A stretch of DNA of 64,000 nt from Podarcis raffonei (GCF_027172205.1 NC_070617.1:255501-319500); one strand, 5' to 3'. Positions 10,190 to 21,774 are shown, counted from the stretch's first letter. The notes: generated by a model not told the origin, from the letters alone. Program-made: numbers and translations.

Positions 10190-10545
10190 GAGTTTTGGAC
10201 ACCCTTCTTTGGTATCCTTGCACCCAGCCGCTCCCAGGAGCCCTCCTTTGGGCCAGGAGATCAGGACCAAGCCACAAGCAGGACCTGAGTGCAAGAGCAA
10301 CTCTCTCTCCCTGCGGTTTCCAACAAACTGGCGTTTGGAAGCATGGATGCCTCCAGCTGTGGGGACAAAGCGCAGGCATCCTGGCAAGTTGCCATTGGTA
10401 GCCCTCTCCTCCTCCACGGATTTGTCGGATCCTCAGCTTGTCTGAAACCCTGGAGATCCCCTGCTGCTGCCAGTCAGTGCAGACAATGCTAAGCTGGATG
10501 AACCAGTGGTCAGACTCTGCATAAGACGAACTGGAAGGTGCATAG
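10190..10545 (-). repeat. CR1 LINE piece with SINE-like end
   Basis: GAGCAACTCTCTCTCCCTGCGG and GCCCTCTCCTCCTCCACGG identify antisense CR1. Bases 10465-10535 instead match the body of the tRNA-Ala-like SINE (CTGCCAGTCAGTGCAGACAA). Confidence 0.55.
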
Positions 10546-10554
10546 AGGAGAACG

Positions 10555-10856
10555 ACCAAGAGGATGGAGAGGGGACATGAGAGCCGTCTTCAAATATCTG
10601 AAGGGCTGCATCATGGGATTTGGAGCCAGCTTGCTTTCTGCTGCTCCAGAGAGGAGGAACCAAACTGTTGGATTCAAATAACAAGAAAGGGGTTAGGAAT
10701 AAATTTCTGATGGTAAGATCTGTTCAGCAGTGGAAGGAGGTTTTTAAGCAGGAATCAGGTGGCCATCCGTGAGGGATTCTGTGGCTGAGATTCCTGCATT
10801 GCAGGGGGTGGACTAGATGAGCCTTGGGGTCCCCTTCCAAGCCTAGGATTCTAGGA
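10555..10856 (+). repeat. CR1 LINE 3' end, sense
   Basis: It runs from GCCGTCTTCAAATATCTGAAGG through AGCAGTGGAAGGAGG to GGTGGACTAGATGAGCC and ends in the CR1 tail. Confidence 0.75.
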
Positions 10857-10859
10857 GAG

Positions 10860-11619
10860 CTTCCTATCAGGAGGAAGAGGAAGCTTTCTTATAGGACCCT
10901 GTTTTTCTGATTCCTATCAGTGGAATCCCCCCCCCCGCAAGCTCCTGGAAGACTCAAGAGAGCAGTGGAATTGACTGCACCAGCCAGCAAAGTCCTTTGT
11001 CCTTGTCAATTTTGCAAGGAAGGAAGGACAGATGGACAACTGAGGCAATTGATCCGCGGCTTCCCGTCTTTGTTTCGAAGCCCAAATGACTTGGTGCCCA
11101 GCGGGTGCCAGGAGATGCCGGCCGAAGGGTGAGCAGCGCAGCCTCCTCTCCGCCAAGATGGCTTGCCATTTGCCTGTGATATCTGACATTCACGGGGAAA
11201 TAGGAGAGAGGGAGAGAATTTTATTCTGTTGTGCAAAGTTTACTTTGGCTCTGGATTTGGGACGAGGTAAGACGATTAACTGCTTATGTTAGAGTTAAAA
11301 GGGAAAGAAGGCAAATTGGGGGGGGGGTGAGGGCCCTATTCAAAGCAGGATCAAGTCTTGCTGCTCTTTTGGGCTTTGCTCCAAGATGGGGGGGGCAGGG
11401 GGCAACCGTGGCTGAATGGTCCTTCGCCAGGCCTTGAAGTAGCCTCCCCCCCCAACTAGTGGCTAATCAGAGAAAATGGCAAATGGGGGGATGTGGGGGG
11501 CATCCTCTTTTTTCTCTCTCCAGAGAATCTAGACTTTCCAGTCCTGGTGTTTTGTGAGGGGCAAGGAGGTGTCACCTGTCTCCCCCCCAAAAAACCTCTG
11601 CCAGCTCCAAGAATAACCC

Positions 11620-11670
<51 letters not shown>

Positions 11671-11921
11671 TCTCTCTCTCCCACCCCCCAACCTTCTTCA
11701 TGCATGTTTGGGCAATTTTGTGACACAGGATCTCCCCCTCCCCAACCCTGCAAACTGTGCCTAATCCCCCAGGAATGAGGGTGTGGGGTGAGAAGGGGGC
11801 CCAGCAGACACCTCTGGGCCTGGATGCGGATTCTCTGTGTTCCTCCTAAGCCTTGAGAGCAGAGCTGTCACCAAAGATTTGCAAAGGGCTGGGGGGGGGG
11901 GGAGAGACGGACACACAATTC

Positions 11922-11955
<34 letters not shown>

Positions 11956-12300
11956 CAGAACAAATACTGCTTCCATCTGAGAAGCATCGCTTACAAAACT
12001 TATCTCACAAAAGTCTCCCTTCATTTGCTGGGGTGTCATTTGAGACCCCCAAGTGGGTGTTTTCAGCTCAATGTAGCTCACATGGACACCAGGATTCAAA
12101 TGTTTAGCCGCTACCTCCTCCCCCCCCCCCCCCACGAGAGCGGCTGAGCTGGGAGCAGGCAGAAGTCTCCTGACACCCCCCTTCCGGCCTGCGCAGAGCA
12201 GCTGAACCCCCTGTCTCCCCAATAAACAACACTCCTTGCGAGGACTCCACTCACTTCTTTAAAAGACACCCTTCTCCCTGTCTGTGGCTGCCTTGCATAA
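10860..12300. other. Intergenic sequence with microsatellites
   Basis: No gene is seen. It holds a (TC)n run at about 11621-11680, a G run at 11891-11902, a (CA)n run at about 11925-11953 and a C run at 12120-12132. Peptides in this stretch made only of serine/leucine or arginine/glutamate repeats are translations of the TC run, not genes. Confidence 0.6.
11621..11680. repeat. (TC)n microsatellite
   Basis: About 60 bases of TC with one CCC interruption near the right end. Confidence 0.9.
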
Positions 12301-12302
12301 AA

Positions 12303-12432
12303 CTGGAAAATTGCAGAGTTGAAAATGACCTCAGGGATCATCTAGTCCAACCCCTGCAATGAAGGAATCAATTAAAGCATCCCTGCAGGTGTCCATCCAA
12401 CATCAGTTAAAAAACCTCCAATGGAGCATTCC
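12303..12432 (-). repeat. CR1 LINE 3' end, antisense
   Basis: CAGAGTTGAAAATGACC, TCATCTAGTCCAACCCCTGC and TTAAAAAACCTCCAATGG mark CR1. It stops where the BovB 3' end begins, so BovB may have inserted into it. Confidence 0.7.
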
Positions 12433-12435
12433 TCC

Positions 12436-13335
12436 TTGTTGTTGTTTAGTCGTGTCCACCTCTTCGTGACCCCCTGGACCAGAGCATGCCATGCACTCCT
12501 GTCTTCCACTGCCTCCCTCAGTTTGGTCAAACTCATGCTGGTAGCTTCAAGAACACCATCCAACCATCTCATCCTCCGTCCTCCCCTTCTCCTTGTGCCC
12601 TCCATCTTTCCCAACATCAGGGTCTTTTCCAGGGAGTTTTCTCTTCGCATGAGGTGGCCAAAGTATTGGAGTCTCAGCTTCAGGATCTGTCTTTCCAGTG
12701 ACCACTCAGGGCTGATTTCCTTCAGAATGGAGAGGTTGGATCTTCTTGCAGTCCATGGGACTCTCAAGAGTCTCCTCCAGCACCAGAATTCAAAAGCATC
12801 AATTCTTCGGCGATCAGCCTTCTTGATGGTCCAGCTCTCACTTCCATACGTCACTACTGGGAAAACCATGGCTTTTACTATACGGACCTTTGTTGGCAAG
12901 GTGACGTCTCTGCTTTTTAAGATGCTGTCTAGGTTTGTCATTGCTTTTCTCCCAAGAAGCAGGCGTCTTTTAATTTCATGACTGCTGTCACCATCTGCAG
13001 TGATCATGGAGCCCAAGAAAGTAAAATCTCTCACTGCCTCCATTTCTTCCCCTTCTATTTGCCAGGAGGTGATGGGACCAGTGGCCACGATCTTAGTTTT
13101 TTTTATGTTGAGCTTCAGACCATATTTTGTGCTCTCATCTTTCACCCTCATTAAGAGTTCTTTAATTCCTCCTCACTTTCTGCCACCAAAGTTGTGTCAT
13201 CTGCATATCTGAGGTTGTTGATATTTCTTCTGGCAATCTTAATTCCGGCTTGGGATTCATCCAGCCCAGCCTTTCGCATGATGAATTCTGCATATAAGTT
13301 AAATAAGCAGGGAGACAATATACTCCTTTCCCTTA
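12436..13335 (-). mobile_element. BovB (RTE) LINE 3' part, copy 2 (longest)
   Basis: On the minus strand the copy starts inside the reverse transcriptase. The catalytic motif RYADDTT is encoded at about 13190-13210, followed by GLKLNIKKTKIVATGPITSW, the shared C-terminal region, and the end VTKRWTRLNN. A 259-codon frame (13151-12372) covers most of it, and the YADD part lies in another frame, so the copy is broken as well as 5'-truncated. Its 3' end (TTGTTGTTGTTTAGTCGTG on the plus strand) lies at 12436. Confidence 0.9.
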
Positions 13336-13836
13336 CCTCCTTAAATCATGCAATGCACTTCATGAGACTCAAGTGCTGTCCAATTAACCCCAGTGCACTT
13401 GGGGGAGCTGCTGCAGCCCTCTAGCTCCTCCCAGGGCCCCCTGCATTCCTCTCTGTGCCCCATTCTTCCCCTCCTTGCTTGGGGGCTTCTTCCTCTTTGG
13501 CTCCAGGAGCTGAGCTTGCATTAAAGAGGGCAACTCTGCTGAGACTTGGCATGGCACCTTCAACAGCACACCTTAAATCCTGGGTCTAGACAGACCTCAA
13601 TCCTCCCGGAGCCTGGAGATTTCCTGGCCTACCTGCAAGATAAATTACAGGCCTCTTTTCCTACGAGTGGAATACCCAGCCAGGAGTGGAGGAACCCCCT
13701 CGGCTGTGGAAGCCATAACAAAGGGCATTCAGGAAAGAGAGTCATCCCACTGGCACAAGACCCCAAGTCTAAGCAACAGTCCAAATCCAGATCTACTCCA
13801 AACCTTACATTTACTTCCTTTCCCCAAGAACATAGG
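13336..13836. other. Unassigned intergenic sequence
   Basis: No repeat or gene is recognised. Confidence 0.4.
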
Positions 13837-13837
13837 C

Positions 13838-14023
13838 CAGGCATGTCCAAAGTCCGTTTCGGGGGCTTAATCCGGCCCCTGTGGCAGTCTATCTCCTGGG
13901 GTAAAATCCTTAAAAAAGCTCAACAATTTCAATCCTAAAGAAAGGTCAACAACTTTGGCCGGCCCCCACGCATGTTCACTGCATCAAATCTGGCCCTCTT
14001 TGAAGAAAGTTTGGGCACCGCTG
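13838..14023. mobile_element. Non-autonomous hAT element (about 186 bp)
   Basis: The ends CAGGCATGTCCAAAGT and AGTTTGGGCACCGCTG form imperfect terminal inverted repeats of the Charlie/hAT pattern (CAGNGGTGCCCAAACT). If one extra C is allowed at the left end, the flanks AACATAGG and ATCATAGG form an 8-bp duplication with one difference, the hAT length. It appears old. Confidence 0.6.
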
Positions 14024-14089
14024 ATCATAGGCCTTTTACTCACCTTGCCCCACCTTCCGCTTCCATCCCTCCTGCAGGTGCCATGTAAG

Positions 14090-14320
14090 ACTCCTTCTGC
14101 ATTTGCGAGAAGCCAGTCGTTTAGTATGGCAGCATCTTCACTCAAAACATTGTCAAGACAGGCCTATCCAGATGCATAGAAAGTCGATTTGCATTTTAGT
14201 GTTTGGTGTCTTAACTTTTTGTGCATTTTAAAGTATTGCAATTTTTTCCTTATTTTCTTGTTTCCCCTGCAAACTGCTTTGAGTTGCTCTTTTCAAATGA
14301 TCAAATGATGTAGAAATGTC
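14090..14320 (+). repeat. L2-like LINE 3' end
   Basis: The stretch has the T-rich 3' profile ending CTGCTTTGAGTTGC and a short ATGAT-type tail, like other L2-type ends in the window. Confidence 0.45.
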
Positions 14321-14398
14321 ACAAAACAAACAAAAGCCAGTCTCGCCAGTCCGTTTAGCTCCATTTTCTCAACACTGACTGGCAGGGGCTCTCCAGGT

Positions 14399-14399
<1 letters not shown>

Positions 14400-14441
<42 letters not shown>
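14400..14441. repeat. (GA)n microsatellite
   Basis: About 42 bases of pure AG/GA. Confidence 0.95.
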
Positions 14442-14442
<1 letters not shown>

Positions 14443-14454
14443 ATTCCCTGTGGG

Positions 14455-14570
14455 GCATGAACCAGACGGCACTTTCCTGAGACATTCCCCGGCGGGAGGA
14501 CTGAACTGGCGGCCTTCTGCATGCAAGGCAGGTGCTCTGCCCTTTGGGCATGCTGGCCTTGGGGGGGCAC
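14455..14570 (-). repeat. tRNA-Ala-like SINE, antisense
   Basis: The reverse complement reads GCCCAAAGGGCAGAGCACCT, then TGCATGCAGAAGG and an altered box B. This is the tRNA-like head of a SINE that recurs at least eight times in the window. Confidence 0.5.
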
Positions 14571-14849
14571 TGAGATCCACCACCCTAGAGGCTGGCCACT
14601 ATGGGACCCGTGAGCCCCCCAAAGCATCGCTCAGCACCATATCAGATCCATGGGCAGAAAGAAGGGGCTTATGCAGATCTGGAGTTTGCAGCTTCACACA
14701 GTACCTAATAACTATTTATAGGGTTTAATTTAAGGGGGGGGCACAGACAAAGATAAAAAATGATAAAGAAATCCAGGAGGAGCTTTGGGGTGGGGGGAGC
14801 GGCCGTCACCATTTACGTCTGCTGGAGCCCCAGAGTCTGGGAGCGCCTT

Positions 14850-16425
14850 TAATAATAATAATAATACATTTTATTTATATCCCGCCCTCCCCAGCCGAAG
14901 CCGGGCTCAGGGCGGCTAACAACAATCAAATAATCAAACAATCAAATAATCCAACATTCTAAAAATATTTCATTATAAAAATTAATTAAAATCAAGTTGA
15001 TGGCAACCATTAAGCAAAATTCTGTGCAGGTTGCCAGAGGAGGGAGTCAGGCTGCGCCCTGACCAAAGGCCTGGTGGAACAACTCTGTCTTGCAGGCCCT
15101 GCGGAAAGATGTCAGGTCCCGCAGGGCCCTTGTCTCTTGTGACAGAGCGTTCCACCAGATTGGAGCCGCAGCCGAGAAGGCCCTGGCTCTAGTTGAGGCC
15201 AGCCTAACCTCTCTGAGGCCTGGGACCTTCAGGATGTTTTTATTTGCAGACCGTAGGTTTCTCTGTGGGGCATACCAGGAGAGGCGGTCCCATAGGTACG
15301 AGGGTCCTAGGCCGTATAGGGCTTTAAAGGTTAAAACCAGCACCTTAAACCTGATCCTGTACTCCACCGGGAGCCAGTGCAGTTGATATAGCACCGGATG
15401 AATGTGGTCTCGCAGTGAAGACCCCATAAGGAGTCTCGCCGCGGCATTCTGCACCCGCTGGAGTTTCTGGGTCAGTCTCAAGGGCAGCCCCACGTAGAGC
15501 GAGTTACAATAATCCAGTCTGGAGGTGACCGTCGCATGGATCACAGTGGCTAGGTCAGGGCGAGAGAGATAAGGGGCCAACTGCTTAGCTTGGCGGAGAT
15601 GAAAAAATGCCGCCTTTGTTATAGCTGCAATCTGCACCTCCATGGAAAGGGAGGTGTCGAAGATTACACCCAAACTCTTAACAGACGGTGCTGGCACTAA
15701 TTGCACCCCCGCAAGAGATGGGAGTTGCCCCCTCAATCCCATATCGTCCCGTCCCAGCCAGAGGACCTCTGTCTTCAAAGGATTTAACTTCAACCGGCTC
15801 CCACGTAACCATCCAGCCACAGCTTCCAGACATCTGGTCAGTGTGTCTGGGGCCGAGTCAGGATGGCCATCCATCAACAGATAGAGTCAGGTGTCATCAG
15901 CATACTGATGGCAGCCCAGCCCAAAACTCCGGACAAGCTGGGCGAGGGGGCGCATAAAGATGTTAAAAAGCATTGGGGAGAGAATCGCACCCTGAGGCAC
16001 TCCACACACCAAGGAGTGGCGCGATGACAATTCCCCCCCAAGCGCCACCCTCTGTCCCCAACCAGAGAGAAACGAGCGCAGCCATTGGAGGACTGTGCCC
16101 TGGATCCCCACGTCGGCAAGGCGGTGGTCCAGGAGTTCGTGATCGACCATGTCGAAGGCTGCTGACAGGTCTAGAAGAATCAGCAGCCCCGACCCGCTTC
16201 GATCCAGCTGCCTGCAGAGATCATCTGTTAGGGCGACCAGAGCCGTCTCAGTCCCATGACCAGCGCGGAAGCCGGACTGGAATGGATCGAGAGCCGATGT
16301 TTCATCCAGAAACCTACCAAGCTGTTCAGCAACCGCTCTCTCAATCACCTTACCCAGGAATGGAAGATTCGAAACCGGGCGGTAATTGGATAGATCTAAG
16401 GGATCTAATGACAATAAAAGCCATT
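14850..16425 (-). mobile_element. L2-type LINE 3' half
   Basis: Two minus-strand frames hold reverse-transcriptase sequence. The frame at 16414-15887 has SNYRPVSNLPFLGKVIERAV, FQSGFRAGHGTETALVAL, LLDLSAAFDMVDHELL, VPQGAILSPMLFN and CHQYADDT. The frame at 15877-15047 has LKLNPLKTEVLWLG, QNAAARLLMGSSLRDHIHPV, LHWLPVEYRIRFK and FSAAAPIWWNALS. This motif set is that of L2 (CR1 superfamily) LINEs. The 3' end is an (ATT)n-like tail near 14850-14865. The copy is 5'-truncated and split between frames, so inactive, but it is the best-preserved LINE reverse transcriptase here. Confidence 0.85.
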
Positions 16426-17105
16426 ATTTGTCGACTCTGAAGAATTCCTTCAACTCCAGGCTGCTTCTTGCAGGCCTTTGCAGTTTTTAATAATGCTTTG
16501 GGAGGGACTCAAGGTTAATTTCTCTTTCCACATTTATTCCTTCTCCCCTCCCCTCTGCTCAGCTCTGCAATCCCCTCTCCCCAGGCTTTCTGGGCTGAGA
16601 TATTTGGAAGTCGGTTCTTTTTTGGCCTGGAGTGGAGATTTTACACACACACACACATTCAAATCCTGATTCCCCCAGGAAAGGGATTTATACCAGAACG
16701 GTGCTGACATGACCTTACCTACAGCACTGCCTGCTCACTCATAGCTGCAGAAAGCAGAGGATGGATGGATGTCTGCCGGGAGGGGCAGGGGGCAGACAGG
16801 GAGGGTCACGTGTGGCAGTGGGGGGGGGGAGCTCATATTACTGGCACCCCCTGTGAACTCCCCAGGTCCTGGCCTGACCCCCGAACCCCTATGCCACCAC
16901 TGGATACAACTTCCTATAAATATTGCGATAAAACACTGCAAAAACTTTATGGGAGCCCAAAAAGGCAAAAGAGCTAGCACACCAAGGAGTGCACCAAGCT
17001 AGAAAATTTCTCTTTGATGTGCTAGATTTCTGCTTGCAGGGAATTTGGGCTTTCCATGCAAGAAGTAGTCTTTGCCTGCCGCAAAATATTATAGGTATAA
17101 TCCAC
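16426..17105. other. Unassigned intergenic sequence
   Basis: It contains a short (AC)n run near 16642-16657 and a G run at 16820-16829. No gene or clear transposon is seen. Confidence 0.4.
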
Positions 17106-17109
17106 GAGT

Positions 17110-17235
17110 TCAGTGTGGCCTGACTGGGGCTCTGCCTCTCCATAGCAGCCTCACAAGAAACCCTGCGAGGCTGAGAGGGAGCGACTGGCCCAAGGCCACC
17201 CCCAGGGATCTCCATGGCCAAACCAGAGATTTGAC
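17110..17235 (-). repeat. MIR-like SINE fragment
   Basis: CAGCCTCACAAGAAACCCTG and CTGGCCCAAGGCCAC match the body of MIR-type SINEs. Confidence 0.45.
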
Positions 17236-17239
17236 ACCG

Positions 17240-17590
17240 TGGAAGGGGCCCTGTGGGTCATCTAGTCCAGCCCACTCTAGAGGGCAGAGCATTGCCATCC
17301 TGGCTAGATGCCCCCCCATGGCCCTCTCCTCCTCCATGAATTTGCCCCACCCTCCTTTAAAGCCATCCAGGTTGGTGGGCATCACCGCCTCCTGTGGCAG
17401 GGAGTTCCCCAGTTTAACTTGCATTTCAAGAAGAAGGATTTTCTGTCCTGAATCTTCCAACATTCAGCTTCATTGAATGCCAAGGAGTTCTTAGGGGAGA
17501 GGGAGGAAAGCTTTTTTCCGTCCGCTTTCTCCGTGACGCACATCATTTTGTAAACTTCTCTCATGCAGCCTCTTCCTAAGCAGAAGAGGC
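17240..17590 (-). repeat. CR1 LINE 3' region, antisense
   Basis: CATCTAGTCCAGCCCACTC, CCATGAATTTGCCCCACCC, GGCAGGGAGTTCCCCAG and CAACATTCAGCTTCATTG are consecutive CR1 blocks. Confidence 0.75.
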
Positions 17591-17831
17591 GGGTGGGCTC
17601 CTCTGGACCCTGGGGCCTGACCCTGCCCTCAGCTGCCTCAGCCTCCCTTGGCCCCAATCCTGCAGTCACTGTGACCAGGTGGCTCCCTTCCCCGTCACTC
17701 TCCGACAGCTGCACGCTCCAGCACGCTTCCTGCGCCAGGGATTCCTCCGTCCCGCAACAGCTGCAGAAAACTCTCTCCTTTTAATTAATGGAAGCTGACA
17801 GCTCAGGAAGAAAACCCAGAGATGGGTGGTT

Positions 17832-17875
17832 GGGGGGAGAGAGGGAGAGAGAGAGAAGGAGACAGAGAGGGAGAC

Positions 17876-17943
<68 letters not shown>
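17832..17943. repeat. (GA)n microsatellite, long
   Basis: An impure GA-rich stretch leads into about 65 bases of pure GA (17879-17943), the longest simple repeat in the window. Confidence 0.95.
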
Positions 17944-17947
<4 letters not shown>

Positions 17948-17984
17948 CCAGGCTCCGCTTGCCCTCACCAGTGTGGTCCCAGCA

Positions 17985-18345
17985 ATTATTGAGAAGTCCT
18001 TCTTCACTCGGTGCAGAGCTGAACTCCGGACTCTGCTTCCACAAGAGGCAGAAGGACCACCAACTTGGGTGGTTTTGAAGGGGCTTAGGCAAATTCACGG
18101 GGAAGGAGAAGGCTGTCTGCGCCCATTAGCCACAAGGGCTATATTCTGCCTGCACCATCAGAGACAGCAATTGCCTCTGAGTAATACCAGCGGCAGGAGA
18201 CCACAGGAGAGGAGAGCGATGCTGCCCTGGGAGCTCGGCTTGTGGTCCTCCCTTTGGAGCATCTGGCCGGGCATTGTGAGAAGAGGGTGCTGGGCTGGAT
18301 AGGCTCCCCCTGGCCGGATCCAGCTCCAGCCAGGCTCTTTCATCC
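17985..18345 (+). repeat. CR1 LINE 3' region, sense
   Basis: Pieces TCTGCTTCCACAAGAGGCAG, GGAGCATCTGGCCGGG and GTGCTGGGCTGGATAGGC follow the order of the CR1 3' end. Confidence 0.65.
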
Positions 18346-18533
18346 ACGGCAGGCAGGGCTCATGGAGTCACAAGAAGCAGCCCCCCAGAGCACGTGCAGA
18401 GGGCCCTGCCCTGCCCTCCTCCCACACGCCTGGACAATTAGGACACAGCATGCCGGATCTTAAGGCGGTTCCTCCTGAAATCTGCCATGGAGGCGTCACA
18501 GCATCCATTCCTCCTGGAACAGCTAAAATCGCG

Positions 18534-18559
18534 CTGTGTGTGTGTGTGTGTGTGTGTGT
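18534..18559. repeat. (GT)n microsatellite
   Basis: About 26 bases of GT. Confidence 0.9.
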
Positions 18560-18890
18560 CGGCCTGCGCATTAAGCGCTCCAGACCTTCAATGTGCAAAC
18601 AATTAGGTGTGTGCACAAACTGACTTCATCACCCTAATCGATTCCAGTTGGGGAAGCTGGCCTTGAAGGGGCTCTGGGCTGGTGGGGGGGAGGCACTGTT
18701 AAAGTGGGGGGCATGGGAGAGGAGGGCAGGGGCAACAGGGGGAGGAAGACGGGGGGGGCAAGACCTTTATCCACAGGGAAGGAAGAGGGAGGGGCCACTG
18801 TACGTGCCAAGACCTTTCGCTGCCTTGAGGTGCCGGCTCTGCTCCCCCAATTCCCTGCACAAGGGTTTCCAGCCAGGGCGGCCGAGTCAT

Positions 18891-19105
18891 GTGGCCAGTG
18901 TGGCCTAATGGTTAGAGTGCAGAGCCCAGGGTTCAAATCCCTGCTTGGCCATGAAGCTCCTTGGGTGCCCTTGGACCAGTCACTTCCTTCACTCAGCCTG
19001 GCCTCCCCCACAGGGCTGATGTGAGGATAAAATGGGAGAACTATGCCGGCCACCTTGAGCTCCGTGGAGGTAAACGTGGGATATAAAGGCAGTAAATCAA
19101 CTAAT
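18891..19105 (+). repeat. MIR/CORE-like tRNA SINE, nearly complete
   Basis: It reads GTGTGGCCTAATGGTTAGAG (box A-like), GGGTTCAAATCCCTG (box B-like), CATGAAGCTCCTTGGGTG, ACAGGGCTGATGTGAGGATA and CCTTGAGCTCC, ending GTGGGATATAAAGGCAGTAA. It is the most complete of the MIR-like copies. Confidence 0.65.
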
Positions 19106-19109
19106 GAAT

Positions 19110-19400
19110 ACCTGCACAGGTGGGAGGCAGCGCTGCTCCTGAATCCCAGGGGGAGAGCTGCTGTCGGGCTCAAGTCCTGATTGCGAGTTTCCATTAGGGG
19201 CACTTGGTTGGCCAGTGAGAAGAGGACACTGGGACACTGGGCGAGATGGGCTGGTGGTCTGGTCCAGCAGCCCAGGCTTCACTTATGTTCCTGCAGAACC
19301 TCCAGGTCCAGAGGCAGTCTATCTCGACTCCTAGGTTCTTTGGGGCATTTGGCCCCTGTGAGGACAAGAAGTTGGGCTAGGTGGCCTCTTGCTGCCGGGC
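19110..19400 (+). repeat. CR1 LINE 3' region, sense
   Basis: ACCTCCAGGTCCAGAGGCAG, TCTATCTCGACTCCTAGG and GGGGCATTTGGCCCCTGTGA identify CR1. Confidence 0.65.
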
Positions 19401-19839
19401 TCAGTTTCTGCTCCTGAGGCCCTGTTCCCCCTCCACTGTCAAGATGCCACTAAATGGCAGTTCTTGGGCATCGCAAGCTGGGAGGGGGGTCCTTGTCCCC
19501 AGGCTCCCGGGTAACAGATGCAGGCTGCATTAGGCCAGCGCTAAGCCGGGATGCAGCCAGCGGAATGCACTGCAACAGGATGGGTGCAGAAGGAGAGGTG
19601 GGCAGTGGCCACAGAGGGGCAGTCGTGTCCCCCAAGCACCCACATTCGTTTCAACCCCCCAGGCCCCAGTGGGGACCTAACTACTGCCCCCCATTGGGGC
19701 ATATCTCCTGCACAAGGGGGTCTGCCAGTTCTTGAAAACAGAGCCCACCGCCTTGGTGGGGCTGTGCCTGGGGCAGGGCCAGCCTTTTCACCTGGGGGGG
19801 GGGACAGAACAAGTGCCTCTGGAAGATGGAGCCGGTTTG

Positions 19840-20097
19840 TCTTCTGCTGCTCTGGGAAGGGGGGGGGATCTGAACCATTGCATTCACACATCAAGAAAGG
19901 AGATTCTGACAAGACGCCAGGGAGAGCTTTCTGATGTCGAGAGTTGTGTGGCAGCAGAAGGGACTCCCTTGGGAGGTGATGGACTCTCCTTCCTGACTGC
20001 GGTGGCCCCCTCTCTGGGCTTCTTTCGTGGTGGTTCCTGCATTGCGGGGGTTGGACTACATGGCCTTTGGGGGAGCCTTTAGTTCTCCTATTCTATG
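19840..20097 (+). repeat. CR1 LINE 3' end, sense
   Basis: TTGGGAGGTGATGGACTCTC, GTGGTTCCTGCATTGCG and GTTGGACTACATGGCC lead to the ATTCTATG tail. Confidence 0.65.
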
Positions 20098-20845
20098 CCC
20101 CCTGGTGCCCATTTTCCTGGCTCTGGAGAGGCTCCCTTCTGGCCCAGTCCCAGCTGAGATGGCCTGGCTGGCTGGCTTTTGGCCCTCAGAGTCCCTCTCT
20201 TGCCTTCTGCCTTGGCACTCCCCCTTCCTCCTGCCCTGCTCAGAGAATGGGACAGAGAGACGGGGGGGGGGTTGTCCCACCACGAGGGGAGGGAACATCC
20301 AGACACATATGGAAAAAATTCTCTCTTTCCTTTGTTTGGGTCCAAGAGTTGCTTTTTGCAAAATTGCAAATTCTTTCCTTTTTTCCCCTCATTTTCCCAC
20401 CCTCCCCATGGCTCTGCATCTCATTCGTCTCCCCTGGAAGTTTTTTTTTTTTGGGGGGGGAGTGTGAGTGGCAGTGGGGCTTAGGAGAGCCATCTGTCCC
20501 CTGATTCCAGAGTCGAGCGTTCCTGGCGCTGATCTTCAGATGCAAGGAAGCCTTGCCCTGATGGAGAGAGCGAGCAAAGAGGTCTTTCCGCAGGGCACAT
20601 GGTTGAGAGCAGGAAAGGCGTTTCATCTGGTCCCAAGCTGGTCCAGATCAGCTATTTTCCACCACTCCGGAAACAGCTGCTTTGGGCTGGGGGGGCGGGA
20701 CCTGGGTCTGGGCAGATGGGCACTTTGCTTCTGGATTCTCCTGCACACCTTCCCACTTCCAGCCCAGAGAGTTAGGGATGCAGGACCTTAGAATTGGGAC
20801 CAGGCAGCCCACACTTGGAGGCAGCAGTGCTCCAAAATAGCACTT
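20098..20845. other. Unassigned intergenic sequence
   Basis: Overlapping open frames of 90-146 codons occur on both strands with no recognisable domain. A T run and a G run lie at 20442-20461. No gene can be supported. Confidence 0.45.
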
Positions 20846-20849
20846 GCAG

Positions 20850-21125
20850 GAGGGGAGATGGCTCTTGTGTGCTCAAATCCTGCTTGCTGTTCTCACGGGG
20901 CTGCTGGGTGCTTGGCCACTGTGAGAACAGGATGCCAGACTAAATGGGCCCCCTTTGGGGCTCTTCTGACGTCCTGGTGGAACCTCCAGGCCCAGAAGCA
21001 GTCTATCTGGATTCCTAGGTTCTGTGGGGTATTTGGCCACTGTGGGAAGAGGAGGCTGGACTCGATGGGCCATTGGCCTCATCCAGAAGGCTCCTCTTTT
21101 GTCATCTGGTCCAACCCCTTACAAT
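20850..21125 (+). repeat. CR1 LINE 3' region, sense
   Basis: GGTGCTTGGCCACTGTGAGA, AACCTCCAGGCCCAGAAGCA and CAGTCTATCTGGATTCCTAGG identify CR1. Confidence 0.65.
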
Positions 21126-21574
21126 GGGGCTTAGTCATCGGCTGTTCTTTGAGGAAGCTTGGGCACATCTGGTCTAGCCCACATCTGGGCATGTGAGTGA
21201 CTCCGCAGATGGAGCAAACCCGCCTCCTGCCCTCTCGCTCACAGCGGAGGCCATGTCTGAGAAGGGCAGAGGCCACGTCTTCTGGGCTCTGGAATCCTCA
21301 GCCCCACAGGCAGCCAGGTCTGGTGTGATTTCTCACTCTCTCGCGGCCAAGAGCCGGAGGGAGCAGAGGGAGCACCGCCAAAGGCTCCATCCATGCCTGG
21401 CTGCATGCGGAGGGTGCTCAGCAGGGAGCTCTTTGTCTGAGCCCACGGGATAGCTGCAGTGCTGACAGCTGGCTTGCAGGCATCGCAGGATGTCCGGTGG
21501 CAAATGGGTTCAAAGGAAAGTCAGCCATCGAAGTGCAGAGGCAAGAGGAGGTGCCTTCTCCCAAGCCAGAGACT

Positions 21575-21712
21575 TGCTCAATCTGGTTCAGTATTGTCCA
21601 CACTGACCGGCAGGGGATATTGCTTGCCATGCCAGGAGATGCCAGGACTTGAACCTGGAACCTTCTGCATGCCCAGCAGGTGCTCTAGGACTCAGCTGCA
21701 GCCCTTGCCCTA
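21575..21712 (-). repeat. tRNA-Ala-like SINE, antisense
   Basis: The head reads, in reverse complement, GCAGCTGAGTCCTAGAGCAC with CAGGTTCAAGTCC as box B. The body has TCAGTATTGTCCACACTGACC, as in the other copies. Confidence 0.6.
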
Positions 21713-21774
21713 ATGAGACAAACCCACAGTGGATCAGAAAAAAATATAATTACTCCAAGCCGCAAGGGCTTTGT

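Noticed and set aside
11456-11753. Peptides made of Arg-Glu or Ser-Leu repeats
   Set aside because: Translations of a (TC)n microsatellite.
17666-18302. Ser-Leu and Arg-Glu rich frames around the GA run
   Set aside because: Microsatellite translation, with flanking CR1.
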